Assembly: GCF_007827465.1 (NCBI RefSeq)
Contig: NZ_VISL01000001.1
Coordinates: 935,001 to 999,000, forward strand
DNA length: 64,000 bases
Source of the DNA: Dokdonia sp. Hel_I_53
GTDB lineage: Bacteria; Bacteroidota; Bacteroidia; Flavobacteriales; Flavobacteriaceae
Direction of reading: 5' to 3'
The translations under genes and the position numbers were made by a program. The notes under the pieces were generated by a model. That model had not been told where the DNA came from. It saw only the letters and a program-made list of their open reading frames with translations, and ran no database searches. This document shows positions 7,233 to 16,050 of this stretch, piece by piece. Within the stretch, counting starts at the first letter, position 1. Each line of letters opens with the position of its first letter.

Positions 7233-9287
7233 ATGAAACCACTCACAGACGACACCTACAGACACCGGGATTTGAACTGGCTCAGTTTTAATGAGCGCGT
7301 GCTTCAAGAGGCAGAAGATGTCGAAAATAATCCACTTTATGAGCGGTTAAAATTTTTAGCCATTTATGCCACAAATTTGGATGAGTTTTTTAGAGTGCGA
7401 GTATCACAACTGCGACAACTCAAAAGAGTAAAAAAAAGGATTAGGAAACAACTATCCCTTAAGCCCAATGCTATAGTAAAAGAGATCAAGGCTACTGTAG
7501 AGGCGCAGCATAAAAGATTTGGAAAAATCTTTAGAGAGCAAATTATTCCCGAGCTGGAAACAAACAATATTTATCTACTTGATGCAAAAAGCTACCATGG
7601 TCAATTTGAAACCTTAATTAATGGTTGGTATCAAGCCAAAATTAAAGAGCACTTAGAGGTAAAGCTTGTCAATCCCACAGAAGATAAAAAAGTTTTTCTC
7701 GAAGATCAATGTATCTATTTTTTCGTAACATTTAAAGATTCTCAACAGTTGGGTTTTGTAAACATCCCATCTAATAAAATAGATAGATTTGTAAACCTTG
7801 CCACTATAAAACAAAAGCACTACATCACCTTTATAGATGATATTATTCATTATAAAATACCTGAACTTTTTCCAAACGCTATAATTGAAAATATTTATGA
7901 AATAAAAATGTCACGCGATGCAGAGCTATATCTTGATGATGAAGTAGATGGCATACTGGCAGATCGTATTTATGAATCCTTAAAGAGACGTCACAAAGGA
8001 CAACCTACGCGTCTATTGTATGATGCGTCTATGTCTAAAGAAGATACTAAACGGTTACGTAAGTTTTTAAAAGTGGGAAAAGTAGATATGATGCCAGGAG
8101 GCAGATATCACAATTTTAATGATTTCTTTTCCTTCCCAGACCCCACTAATAACAAGGCGCTTCATTATACTCCTATGCCGCTGGTAAAACATACAGCGTT
8201 AGAAGAAAGTACGGACTTATTTGAAACACTACGTCAAGGAAACCATTTAGTACATTTTCCATTTATGTCTTTTAACTACGTAGAGCAGCTAGTAGAACAA
8301 GCAGCATCTGATCCGAAAGTTGAGGAAATAAAAATCTCACTCTATCGAGTTGCTTCACAGTCTCCACTTACAACGGCTCTATTAAAAGCGCTAGGTAATG
8401 GTAAAAAAGTTTTCATTTTCATAGAGGCAAAAGCACGATTTGATGAGGAGAATAATATACGCTGGGGACGAACTTTTGAAGATAAAGGTGCTACGGTAAT
8501 TTATAGTTACCCTCGTATAAAAGTCCATTCAAAGATTCTACTTATAAAACGCAAGGAAGACGGTCGTAATAGACGTTATATTTATATAGGTACAGGAAAT
8601 TTTAACGCCAAAACCTCTAAAATTTACGCTGACCATGGGTTCTTCTCTGCAGATAAAAAACTAGGAAAAGAATTAAATAGAGTTTTTAAAGTTTTGGAAG
8701 GCGACTTAATAGTCCCTAGAAATAAGCATTTATTGGTTTCACCATTTACAACTAGAAGAACATTTGAAAAGCTTATATATAGTGAGATTGAAGCCGCCAG
8801 AGAGGGAAAACCAGCGGCTATCAAAATTAAGATGAATAGCCTAGAGGATAAAGACATGATAGCCTTATTATACAAAGCTAGTCAGGCAGGTGTTGAGATA
8901 CGTATGATTGTACGCGGCTTTTCCTCTCTAATACCTGGAGTAAAAGGACTTAGTGAAAATATTTACATGACCTCTATTTTAGATCGGTATTTAGAGCATG
9001 GGCGCATGTATTGGTTTTATCATGGAGGTGACGAGCGCATGTACATAGGAAGTGCAGATTGGATGACCCGTAACCTAGATAGACGTATTGAAGTTCTTGT
9101 TCCTATTACGGATGAAAATTGCAAAAAAGAATTAAAAGATATTTTAGAAATTCAACTAGCAGATAATATTAAGGCGCGCATTCAAAACAAAGAGGAGAAT
9201 AACGCTTTCGCGAAAGCAGCCATAGACTCTCCCAAAGTTAGATCGCAATATGCTATTTTTGAATATTTGAAAGAGAAGCACAATTAA
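7233..9287 (+). CDS. ppk1: Polyphosphate kinase 1
   Basis: This enzyme makes inorganic polyphosphate from ATP at the inner membrane or in the cytosol. The 684-residue protein matches the usual length. The N domain (RDLNWLSFNERVLQEA), head domain and two C-terminal phospholipase D-like domains are all present. The autophosphorylated histidine is H432 (IKVHSKILL), and the second conserved His is near 594 in YLEHGRMYWF. GTGNFNAKT and GSADWMTRNLDRRIEV are further family blocks. The next gene starts 3 bp after the stop, so the two are probably co-transcribed. A palindrome copy encodes AFAKA in the C-terminal tail. Confidence 0.95.
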   Translation: MKPLTDDTYRHRDLNWLSFNERVLQEAEDVENNPLYERLKFLAIYATNLDEFFRVRVSQLRQLKRVKKRIRKQLSLKPNAIVKEIKATVEAQHKRFGKIFREQIIPELETNNIYLLDAKSYHGQFETLINGWYQAKIKEHLEVKLVNPTEDKKVFLEDQCIYFFVTFKDSQQLGFVNIPSNKIDRFVNLATIKQKHYITFIDDIIHYKIPELFPNAIIENIYEIKMSRDAELYLDDEVDGILADRIYESLKRRHKGQPTRLLYDASMSKEDTKRLRKFLKVGKVDMMPGGRYHNFNDFFSFPDPTNNKALHYTPMPLVKHTALEESTDLFETLRQGNHLVHFPFMSFNYVEQLVEQAASDPKVEEIKISLYRVASQSPLTTALLKALGNGKKVFIFIEAKARFDEENNIRWGRTFEDKGATVIYSYPRIKVHSKILLIKRKEDGRNRRYIYIGTGNFNAKTSKIYADHGFFSADKKLGKELNRVFKVLEGDLIVPRNKHLLVSPFTTRRTFEKLIYSEIEAAREGKPAAIKIKMNSLEDKDMIALLYKASQAGVEIRMIVRGFSSLIPGVKGLSENIYMTSILDRYLEHGRMYWFYHGGDERMYIGSADWMTRNLDRRIEVLVPITDENCKKELKDILEIQLADNIKARIQNKEENNAFAKAAIDSPKVRSQYAIFEYLKEKHN
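9204..9217. repeat. Dispersed palindrome, copy 4 (14 bp)
   Basis: GCTTTCGCGAAAGC in the C-terminal tail of ppk1, read as AFAKA. Confidence 0.9.
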
Positions 9288-9290
9288 TAT

Positions 9291-10142
9291 ATGACGAAGA
9301 TTAGAATAGGTGGTGTTCCAGAACACTTTAACTTACCATGGCACCTAGCAATAGAAGATGGAATGTTTGCCTCTCAAGGCATCGAATTAGAATGGATTGA
9401 TTTTCCTGAAGGTACAGGTGCGATGAATAAGGCACTTAGAGATAAAGAAATAGATCTCGCAGTAATACTTACTGGTGGTATCATAAAAGATATCGCTGCC
9501 GGAAATCCTTCAAAAATTTTACAACTTTTTGTCTCTTCCCCGTTGCAATGGGGTGTACATGTGGCGGCAAATAGCAAGTTTAAATCTATTGAAGAGTTAG
9601 AAAATGCAACCTGCGCCATAAGCCGTTATGGATCTGGATCACATGTCATGGCCTATGTACAAGCCGAACAACGCGGTTGGAATACAGATAATCTAGACTT
9701 TGAAGTTGTAAACACTCTTGAAAATGCCATCACTACGCTTACTAATGGTAGTGCAGACTATTTTATGTGGGAACATTTTACAACAAAACCTATTGTTGAC
9801 AAAGGTATTTTTAGGCGTTTAGGGGATTTTCCTACGCCATGGAGCTGCTTTGTTATAGCTGGAAGAGAAGATTTTATAGATGAAAATTCATATGCTGTAC
9901 AGATAGTTCTTGACACTATAAATACAGTGACTGGAGATTTTAAAAATATCCCTTCTATAGATCGTACGCTTGCAAATAGGTACGAACAACAGCTAGATGA
10001 TATACAAAAATGGCTCTCGCTCACCTCATGGTCTCAAGAACAAATTTCTATAGAAGAAATAAAAAGAGTACAATCTAGAATTTATAAGCTAAAGATGATT
10101 GAGTCCATCAAAGAGCCATCAAGTTACATTCACGACATTTAA
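9291..10142 (+). CDS. Substrate-binding-protein-like protein without signal peptide
   Basis: This 283-residue protein has the type 2 periplasmic-binding fold of SsuA/THI5-like solute receptors: RIGGVPEHFNLPWHLAIEDGMF at the N-terminus, DLAVILTGG in the first lobe, and CAISRYGSGSH then GSADYFMWEHF in the second lobe. It begins directly with the fold and has no signal peptide or lipobox, and no ABC permease or ATPase gene is nearby. It may therefore be a cytosolic ligand binder or a pyrimidine/thiamine-type enzyme relative rather than a transporter part. It sits 3 bp after ppk1. The ligand is unknown. Confidence 0.7.
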   Translation: MTKIRIGGVPEHFNLPWHLAIEDGMFASQGIELEWIDFPEGTGAMNKALRDKEIDLAVILTGGIIKDIAAGNPSKILQLFVSSPLQWGVHVAANSKFKSIEELENATCAISRYGSGSHVMAYVQAEQRGWNTDNLDFEVVNTLENAITTLTNGSADYFMWEHFTTKPIVDKGIFRRLGDFPTPWSCFVIAGREDFIDENSYAVQIVLDTINTVTGDFKNIPSIDRTLANRYEQQLDDIQKWLSLTSWSQEQISIEEIKRVQSRIYKLKMIESIKEPSSYIHDI

Positions 10143-10211
10143 TTTTCTTACAAAGCAACGCAACCTTTTTAGAAAAAAGCATCTTTACAATAGCAACAAA
10201 GCATTTAAACG

Positions 10212-10316
10212 ATGATTATATTTTTTATTGTATTAGGTTTCCTTCTCACAATAAACTTTTTACTTCTAAAATTTTCCTGCAACAAATATGCAGAGCATGA
10301 ACCTGAAGAGGAGTAA
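10212..10316 (+). CDS. Putative 34-residue single-pass membrane peptide
   Basis: A short ORF begins MIIFFIVLGFLLTINFLLLK and ends in an acidic tail (AEHEPEEE). One transmembrane helix is clear (about residues 2-20), followed by KFSCNKY. A good terminator starts 15 bp after its stop, which supports a real short transcript in the gap after the binding-protein gene. No family is recognised, and coding status is uncertain without comparison to relatives. Confidence 0.4.
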   Translation: MIIFFIVLGFLLTINFLLLKFSCNKYAEHEPEEE

Positions 10317-10330
10317 ATTTATATCTATAC

Positions 10331-10372
10331 AGCGGCACTGAAGCTAATTCAAATTTTCGGTGTCGCTTTTTT
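10331..10372 (+). terminator. Rho-independent terminator
   Basis: Arms AGCGGCACTGAA and TTCGGTGTCGCT pair through 12 positions with two G-U pairs, followed by a T-run (10367-10372). It ends the ppk1 / binding protein / small peptide transcript. Confidence 0.8.
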
Positions 10373-10418
10373 ATACCTGTTAAACCTAAGAGACTTAATA
10401 GCTAGCTAGCATCATTAA

Positions 10419-11084
10419 TTACCATACTATCTCCTCTTTTCCCTCTTGACTCAATAATTCATTAGTCTTACTAAAATGCTTATTACCGAACCAATATCCT
10501 CTATTTGCACTTAACGGTGATGGATGACCAGATGTCAATATATGATGTTTAGTAGTGTCGATTTTTTTACCTTTCTTTTTAGCAAATCCTCCCCATAAGA
10601 GAAAAATTATGTTTTCTCGTTTTTCAGATAATGCAGTAATTACCGCATCTGTAAATTGCTCCCACCCTTTCTTTTGATGTGAGCCCGCTTCGTGGGCTCT
10701 TACCGTAAGCGTGGCATTTAACATTAAAATGCCTTGATCTGCCCAACGTTCTAAATTACCAGAAATGGGTATGGCAATCCCTGTATCTGTATGCAGCTCT
10801 TTGAAAATATTAGTTAAGGAAGGTGGATGTGATATACCATCTTGTACAGAAAAGCAAAGTCCGTTAGCTTGTCCCTCTCCATGATAAGGGTCTTGACCTA
10901 TGATCACCACTTTTACTTTATCAAACGGACAGTGATCAAAGGCTGAAAAAATGGCTTTCCCTGGTGGAAAGCAAGTGTGGCTCCTGTATTCTTCTTTTAC
11001 AAACTCTATGAGGTCTTTAAAGTAAGGTTTTTCAAATTCTTCGGCGAGTTCACGCTTCCAGCTTGCCGCTATAGTTACATCCAT
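10419..11084 (-). CDS. ung: Uracil-DNA glycosylase
   Basis: This family 1 enzyme removes uracil from DNA to start base-excision repair. The 221-residue length is typical. The catalytic water-activating motif GQDPYHGE spans 63-70 with D65. The uracil-recognition block GLCFSV and the NATLTV block follow. The minor-groove loop HPSPLS is at 187-192. All catalytic residues are present. It is divergent from mutS2 across a 116-bp gap containing a palindrome copy, placing two DNA-repair-related genes back to back. Confidence 0.95.
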   Translation of the reverse strand: MDVTIAASWKRELAEEFEKPYFKDLIEFVKEEYRSHTCFPPGKAIFSAFDHCPFDKVKVVIIGQDPYHGEGQANGLCFSVQDGISHPPSLTNIFKELHTDTGIAIPISGNLERWADQGILMLNATLTVRAHEAGSHQKKGWEQFTDAVITALSEKRENIIFLLWGGFAKKKGKKIDTTKHHILTSGHPSPLSANRGYWFGNKHFSKTNELLSQEGKEEIVW

Positions 11085-11178
11085 TATACGTATTTTTGTT
11101 AGGGAGTACTGTCATCACAAATGACCACTCAAAGCTATAGAAAAGAATAAAAAGGTAGAGGTTTTAAGCCTCGAATAT

Positions 11179-11188
11179 TTTCGCGAAA
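11179..11188. repeat. Dispersed palindrome, copy 5 (10 bp core)
   Basis: TTTCGCGAAA followed by GCG on one side only. It ends 12 bp before the mutS2 ATG, so it lies in the leader or ribosome-binding region. Confidence 0.85.
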
Positions 11189-11200
11189 GCGAAAAATCAT

Positions 11201-13375
11201 ATGATACATATTACACAAAAAACACTTGAAGATTTAGAGTTTGATACTGTATGCAGCCATTTATCTGAACGCTGTACGACTGAAAAAGGAAAAGCTAAGG
11301 CTCTAGCTATAAAACCATATCCCTCTCCTAAGGACGTATTATTTGGGCTTCATCAAACAAACGAATATCTCTCTTCCCGCACGGCAGAAACGCCTATACC
11401 TAATCATGGTTTTGACACCATTGATCAAGAAATCAAATATCTAGATATTGAAGATTACACCTTAGAAAAAGGAAGCTTTAAGAAACTTGCTAGCATTTCT
11501 GAAACGGTTAATATTCAGCTCAAATATTTTAAAAAGTTCGAAGAGCAATTTCCTACATTACAAGAAACTGTTTCTCAAACACCTTACACTAAGGAAATCA
11601 TAGAGGCTGTACATCGAGTAATTGATAAGTATGGCGAAGTACGGGATGACGCGTCTCCCACTTTACAAACAGTGAGAAGAGCAATTAATCAAACAAAAGG
11701 TCGTATTAATTCTAGTTTTGCGAGCGCCTTGGGACAATATGCAAGTTATGGCTATTTAGATGACATAAGAGAATCTATTGTAGATAACGTACGTGTGCTT
11801 GCTGTTACAGCAATGCATAGACGCAAAGTAAAGGGTTCTATCATGGGGAGCTCAAAAACGGGAAGTATAACTTACATCCAGCCAGAAGCAACACTCCAAG
11901 CACAACGAGAATTAAATAATCTTATTTTTGAAGAAGATGAAGAGGTAAAGCGTATTTTAAAGGAACTTACGGCACGTATGCGCCCGCATATTGAACTTTT
12001 TAAAGAATATCAAGAGCTTTTGAGTGATATTGATGTGATTGCTGCAAAAATGAAATATGCAGAGGCCATGGATGCTCTATTGCCAAAAATTACTACAGAT
12101 CGAGAGCTTACACTTAAAGATGCTTATCACCCACTTTTATATCTGAGTAATAAGGCTAAAAAAGAAAAAACGTATCCACAAGATATACATTTAGATCAAG
12201 AGAGTAGAATTATAGTCATATCTGGACCCAATGCTGGTGGTAAAAGTATCACACTTAAAACTGTGGGTTTATTACAGGTAATGCTTCAAAGCGGTATGCT
12301 TATACCAGTACATGAATACTCACGTGTTTGTTTATTTAATAAAGTACTTACTGATATAGGAGATAACCAGAGTATAGAAAACCATTTAAGTACCTACAGC
12401 TATCGACTTAAGAATATGAACTATTTCTTAAAAAAGTGCGATCGCAATTCGTTAATTCTTATTGATGAATTTGGTACTGGATCAGATCCAGAGCTTGGGG
12501 GAGCGCTAGCTGAGACATTTCTTGAGGTCTTTCACGAGCGAGAAGCTTTTGGTATCATTACTACCCACTACGCAAATCTTAAAATGATGGCAAATGAAAC
12601 GCCAGAAATCGTTAATGCAAACATGCTTTTTGATGCGCGTACCCTAGAACCATTATTTAAATTACATATGGGTGAAGCTGGAAGTTCTTTTACATTTGAG
12701 GTCGCTCAAAAAAACGGCATCCCCTACTCGCTTATTAACCGATCAAAAAAGAAAGTAGAACGAGGGAAAATACGCTTTGACAAGAGTATTGCCAACCTAC
12801 AAAAAGAACGTAGTAAACTTAGTAAAACTACTACTGCGCTTAAAGCGAAAGAGCAACAAGCTGCTAAAGAAAAAGAACAGCTTGCTGAGATTAACGAAAA
12901 AGTCCAAAGCAAACTAGAAAGCTACCAAGAGTTATATGATAGTAACCAGCGTATGATTTACCTAGGAACTAAGCTGGACAATATAAGTTCTAAGTTTTTC
13001 AAAGACAAAAAGAAAAAAGAACTCATTGCTGAGTTTTTAAAGATTGTCCAGATTGAAAATAGTAAACGGAAAAAACAATCTGCAAAACAAGCAAAAGCCG
13101 AAAAAGCAAAGGAACTCGCAGTAAAAAAAGAGGCCGAAAAGCACGTAAAAGTCATACGGGAGAAGAAAAAAGAAGCAAAAAAAGTGGCGCCAGCACCCGT
13201 GAAACCTAAAGTAATTTTGAAAGAAGGCGACCGTGTTAGAATGCAGGATGGGAAGGCTGTAGGAAGTATTGATAGTATAGAAAAAGGAAAGGCAACTGTT
13301 AATTACGGCATGTTTACGACTAATGTATCTCTAGATCAACTAGAGCTAGTGCAACGCGAAAACAAGAATAAATAA
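11201..13375 (+). CDS. mutS2: MutS2 family DNA-binding ATPase, no Smr domain
   Basis: This is a MutS-type ABC ATPase that acts on branched DNA or on collided ribosomes, not in standard mismatch repair. The core/lever region is followed by Walker A GPNAGGKS (342-349) and Walker B LIDEFGTGSDP (about 420-430). A long Lys/Ala/Glu-rich coiled-coil (about 515-665) follows. The C-terminus is a small KOW-like segment (EGDRVRMQDGKAVGSI). At 724 residues it is shorter than Bacillus MutS2 (about 785), and no Smr nuclease domain (DLRG type motif) is seen. The DCC gene starts 6 bp after the stop. Confidence 0.88.
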   Translation: MIHITQKTLEDLEFDTVCSHLSERCTTEKGKAKALAIKPYPSPKDVLFGLHQTNEYLSSRTAETPIPNHGFDTIDQEIKYLDIEDYTLEKGSFKKLASISETVNIQLKYFKKFEEQFPTLQETVSQTPYTKEIIEAVHRVIDKYGEVRDDASPTLQTVRRAINQTKGRINSSFASALGQYASYGYLDDIRESIVDNVRVLAVTAMHRRKVKGSIMGSSKTGSITYIQPEATLQAQRELNNLIFEEDEEVKRILKELTARMRPHIELFKEYQELLSDIDVIAAKMKYAEAMDALLPKITTDRELTLKDAYHPLLYLSNKAKKEKTYPQDIHLDQESRIIVISGPNAGGKSITLKTVGLLQVMLQSGMLIPVHEYSRVCLFNKVLTDIGDNQSIENHLSTYSYRLKNMNYFLKKCDRNSLILIDEFGTGSDPELGGALAETFLEVFHEREAFGIITTHYANLKMMANETPEIVNANMLFDARTLEPLFKLHMGEAGSSFTFEVAQKNGIPYSLINRSKKKVERGKIRFDKSIANLQKERSKLSKTTTALKAKEQQAAKEKEQLAEINEKVQSKLESYQELYDSNQRMIYLGTKLDNISSKFFKDKKKKELIAEFLKIVQIENSKRKKQSAKQAKAEKAKELAVKKEAEKHVKVIREKKKEAKKVAPAPVKPKVILKEGDRVRMQDGKAVGSIDSIEKGKATVNYGMFTTNVSLDQLELVQRENKNK

Positions 13376-13381
13376 GTACAG

Positions 13382-13810
13382 ATGAACAAAATTGATATCT
13401 CAGCACATAAGATTATCCTTTTTGATGGCGTCTGTAATTTATGCAATGGCGCAATTACATTTGTCATACAAAGAGACAAAGCTGATCTGTTTCGTTATGC
13501 ACCGCTTCAAAGCGATATTGGAAAAGAGCTCGCTCTCAAACATGAGATTGACCAAGATAATGTAGACTCCATTATTTTAATAGCAAATGGAAGTGCTTTT
13601 ACAAAAAGTACAGCTGCCTTGAAAATTGCAAAGCATCTAAAAGGTGGTTGGCCTTTACTTAGCATATTTTTAATTATTCCAAAATTTATTAGAGATGGGG
13701 TGTATGACTTTATCGCGCGCAATCGCTATAGGTGGTTCGGCAAAATGAATGCCTGTATGATCCCTACGCCTGAATTGAAGTCTAAATTTTTGGATTATGA
13801 CAATCCCTAA
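13382..13810 (+). CDS. DCC family thiol-disulfide oxidoreductase-like protein
   Basis: This 142-residue protein shows the family-defining FDGVCNLCN near its start, with C18 and C21 forming a thioredoxin-like CxxC. RYAPLQSDIG and the KSTAALKIAKHL block, then a C-terminal FIARNRYRWFG, are conserved features. The family is annotated as thiol-disulfide oxidoreductases from the fold; a physiological partner is not known. The gene follows mutS2 by 6 bp and is probably translated from the same transcript. Confidence 0.85.
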   Translation: MNKIDISAHKIILFDGVCNLCNGAITFVIQRDKADLFRYAPLQSDIGKELALKHEIDQDNVDSIILIANGSAFTKSTAALKIAKHLKGGWPLLSIFLIIPKFIRDGVYDFIARNRYRWFGKMNACMIPTPELKSKFLDYDNP

Positions 13811-13816
13811 AGGCTA

Positions 13817-13848
13817 GTTCCCTCATTGAGGTGCGTTGTTCCCTCATT
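13817..13848 (+). promoter_or_regulatory. Tandem 11-bp direct repeats upstream of the DUF4139 promoter
   Basis: GTTCCCTCATT occurs at 13817-13827 and again at 13838-13848, exactly 21 bp (two helical turns) apart. The second copy ends 7 bp before the -33 TTG at 13855. The arrangement suits a dimeric activator binding one DNA face. The regulator is unknown. Confidence 0.45.
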
Positions 13849-13854
13849 TGTTAT

Positions 13855-13884
13855 TTGACTCGATTTTAATTGACGCTATATTTC
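13855..13884 (+). promoter_or_regulatory. Promoter of the DUF4139 protein gene
   Basis: A -33 TTG (13855-13857) is 19 bp from TATATTTC (13877-13884), one mismatch from TAnnTTTG. This supports translation from 13905 rather than from an upstream in-frame ATG at 13836. Confidence 0.55.
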
Positions 13885-13889
13885 GTCAA
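13870..13889. repeat. Inverted repeat overlapping the DUF4139 -7 element
   Basis: TTGACG and CGTCAA arms flank the eight bases CTATATTT that make up most of the -7 box. A repressor operator at this spot is possible. Confidence 0.45.
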
Positions 13890-13904
13890 CTTAAAATTTA
13901 TGTT

Positions 13905-15854
13905 ATGATAAAAACGCTACACCTTCTACTACTATTTTCACTGTATAGCCTGGCTGCTACTACAACCTCTTTTGCTTTCGCGAAAGCGAACTATCCCTAC
14001 CCTCCTAAAACTACGGCCTCTTCTATTTCAAAAGTAACTGTATTTCTACGAGGTGCTCAAATTGAAAGGAAGGCGACCTTAAAGGTTCAACCTGGTACAA
14101 ACAGTATTGTTTTAGATAATTTATCTAGTGATATTGACGAGAATAGTATTCAAGTATCTGGACTAGGTAGTTCCTCTATATTATCTATTAATTTTGGAAT
14201 AAACTACCTTACAGAGCACTTAAACCTTAACAAAATAGACAGTCTACAAACTGCTATGCAAAGTCTTCAAACGCAAGTTTTAAAACTAGAAAATGTACAA
14301 TCTGGTTTGAGAAAGGAGGAGGAAGTACTTAGTACAAACCAAAAACTTGGGTCTGACAAGACGGCTACAGATCTCACTAATATAAAAACACTTTCTAATT
14401 ACTATAGAAATAGAATCACAGAAATTAGAAATGAGTTATTAGACATAGAACTGAAAAAGCAGTTGCTTCAAAGAAATGTTGCTAATATCAAAAAACAATT
14501 CCAAGAGTTTAATGTTACTGAAGAAAAGAGCAAAGGACAAATTACATTAAAGCTTAGTAGTAAAACAGCACAAACGCTGGATTTGCACATTAAATATCAG
14601 GTGAATGAAGCTGGTTGGTACCCAGAATATGATTTAAGAACTAAAAGTACTGATTTGCCACTTGAATTATCTTATAAAGCCTACGTATACCAACAAACTG
14701 GTATACAATGGGAAGACGTAAATTTAGTGCTATCTACAGGTGATCCCAATACAAATAATCTTAAACCTGTTTTAGATACAAAGTATCTTAAGTTTGTAAA
14801 TCATTATTATAAGAATGTTCATAAACCTACCAAAGCTTACAATTATAAATACAATCCTAACATTACATCCATCTCTGGTATTGTGACTGAAAATGGACAA
14901 CCTTTACCGGGAGCTAATGTTATGGTTGTAGGAACATCTAACGGTACGCAAACGGATTTTGATGGTAAATATAGTTTACGTGTAGAACGGGGAGAACAAC
15001 TAGCTTTCTCTTTTGTAGGTTTTGCCACTAAACAAATACCAATTCATGCAAGTGTTATTAATACAAACCTTGAAATTGATAGTTCATTAGAAGAAGTCAT
15101 AGTAACTGCTCAAGGAATTAAAAGAGAAAAAAAAGCTTTGGGATATGCGGTAAGTACTATCAAATCGGAATCCTTATCAAATCAGTTAATTAGAGGAACT
15201 TCAAGTATAAATAAAGAAACTGCCACTGGAGATATAAAAACAGAAGGGATCACTAACACAACATTTGAAATTAAAGAGAAATATACAATTGAAAGTGATG
15301 GAGATGTGACAGTGATGGAAATAGATCACTTTACAGTACCTGCTACTTATGAATATTATTTGGCACCTATCATCAATGAAAATGTATTTCTTACGGCGAC
15401 TATTAAAGATTGGGTAAGGTATAGCTTATTACCTGGTGATGCTAATATCTATTTTAATGGTAGCTTTTCTGGTAAAACATTTATTAATCCTTTAGAGACT
15501 ACAGAAGAGCTTTCTGTTTCACTTGGTGTAGACCCTAATATTATTGTTAAGCGTAAACAATTAGATAATTTTAAATCTACGTCGTTTATAGGTTCGCAGC
15601 GTATGGTACATATGGCTTATTCGATAACGCTTAAGAATAATAAAAGCAAAGCGATTACACTTCTCATGGAAGATCGTATACCTATCTCCCAAAATAAAGA
15701 GATCAAGATCGATGAGATAGTTACAGGAGATGGAATATATAGCAAAGAAACAGGTATAATTAAATGGAACCTTACGGTTGCACCTTCTAATTCCATCATA
15801 AAAAATATTAGTTACGAGGTTAAATACAATAAGGATAAAAAAATAAATTTGTGA
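13905..15854 (+). CDS. DUF4139 (MuiA-like) exported protein with inserted regulatory-like domain
   Basis: This is an exported protein of 649 residues. A signal peptide (MIKTLHLLLLFSLYSLAATT) runs to an AFAKA cleavage region encoded by a palindrome copy. The N-terminal DUF4140 domain (SKVTVFLRGAQIERKATLKV, from about residue 40) and a coiled-coil (about 105-200) precede a DUF4139 domain. That domain is interrupted at about 323-440 by a carboxypeptidase-regulatory-like fold (SGIVTENGQPLPGANVMVVG). The insert includes a SusC/TonB-receptor-like SLEEVIVTAQG (394-404). The start was chosen for the signal peptide and promoter. Function is unknown; the MuiA name comes from a mucoidy-related family. 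Confidence 0.8.
   Translation: MIKTLHLLLLFSLYSLAATTTSFAFAKANYPYPPKTTASSISKVTVFLRGAQIERKATLKVQPGTNSIVLDNLSSDIDENSIQVSGLGSSSILSINFGINYLTEHLNLNKIDSLQTAMQSLQTQVLKLENVQSGLRKEEEVLSTNQKLGSDKTATDLTNIKTLSNYYRNRITEIRNELLDIELKKQLLQRNVANIKKQFQEFNVTEEKSKGQITLKLSSKTAQTLDLHIKYQVNEAGWYPEYDLRTKSTDLPLELSYKAYVYQQTGIQWEDVNLVLSTGDPNTNNLKPVLDTKYLKFVNHYYKNVHKPTKAYNYKYNPNITSISGIVTENGQPLPGANVMVVGTSNGTQTDFDGKYSLRVERGEQLAFSFVGFATKQIPIHASVINTNLEIDSSLEEVIVTAQGIKREKKALGYAVSTIKSESLSNQLIRGTSSINKETATGDIKTEGITNTTFEIKEKYTIESDGDVTVMEIDHFTVPATYEYYLAPIINENVFLTATIKDWVRYSLLPGDANIYFNGSFSGKTFINPLETTEELSVSLGVDPNIIVKRKQLDNFKSTSFIGSQRMVHMAYSITLKNNKSKAITLLMEDRIPISQNKEIKIDEIVTGDGIYSKETGIIKWNLTVAPSNSIIKNISYEVKYNKDKKINL
13974..13987. repeat. 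Dispersed palindrome, copy 6 (14 bp)
   Basis: GCTTTCGCGAAAGC at the signal-peptide cleavage region of the DUF4139 protein, read as AFAKA. Confidence 0.9.
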
Positions 15855-15949
15855 TAAATAAATAGTCTTAATATGAAAATTGTCAATTCAATTAGTTCAT
15901 TAAATTAGAGCACAAGAGCATAATTAAAATTAATTTTCCCAGTGATAAC

Positions 15950-15970
15950 AGCCCCTAACGGGGCTTTTTT
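15950..15970 (+). terminator. Rho-independent terminator
   Basis: AGCCCC-TAAC-GGGGCT hairpin followed by a T-run (15965-15970). It closes the DUF4139 gene transcript and abuts the sigma-54-like promoter. Confidence 0.85.
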
Positions 15971-15974
15971 ATTT

Positions 15975-15990
15975 TTGGCACGCTAGTTGA
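15975..15990 (+). promoter_or_regulatory. Sigma-54-like -24/-12 promoter
   Basis: TTGGCACG CTAG TTGA closely matches the RpoN consensus TTGGCACG-N4-TTGC, with only the last base differing and the correct GG-to-TG spacing. It is placed about 60 bp before the ATG of the downstream secreted protein, with a small ACCGA/TCGGT-type hairpin in the predicted leader (about 16010-16023). Confidence 0.6.
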
Positions 15991-16050
15991 AAGAAGGTTA
16001 ACAAGCGTAGACCGAAAGTCGGTAACGTACAAACCCTAATACTTTTAATT

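Noticed and set aside
13836..13904. Upstream in-frame start of the DUF4139 protein
   Set aside because: It would place the promoter inside the gene and bury the signal peptide behind 23 non-signal residues.
16010..16023. Possible small RNA or riboswitch in the leader of the secreted protein
   Set aside because: Only one short ACCGA/TCGGT hairpin is visible, too little for an RNA class call.
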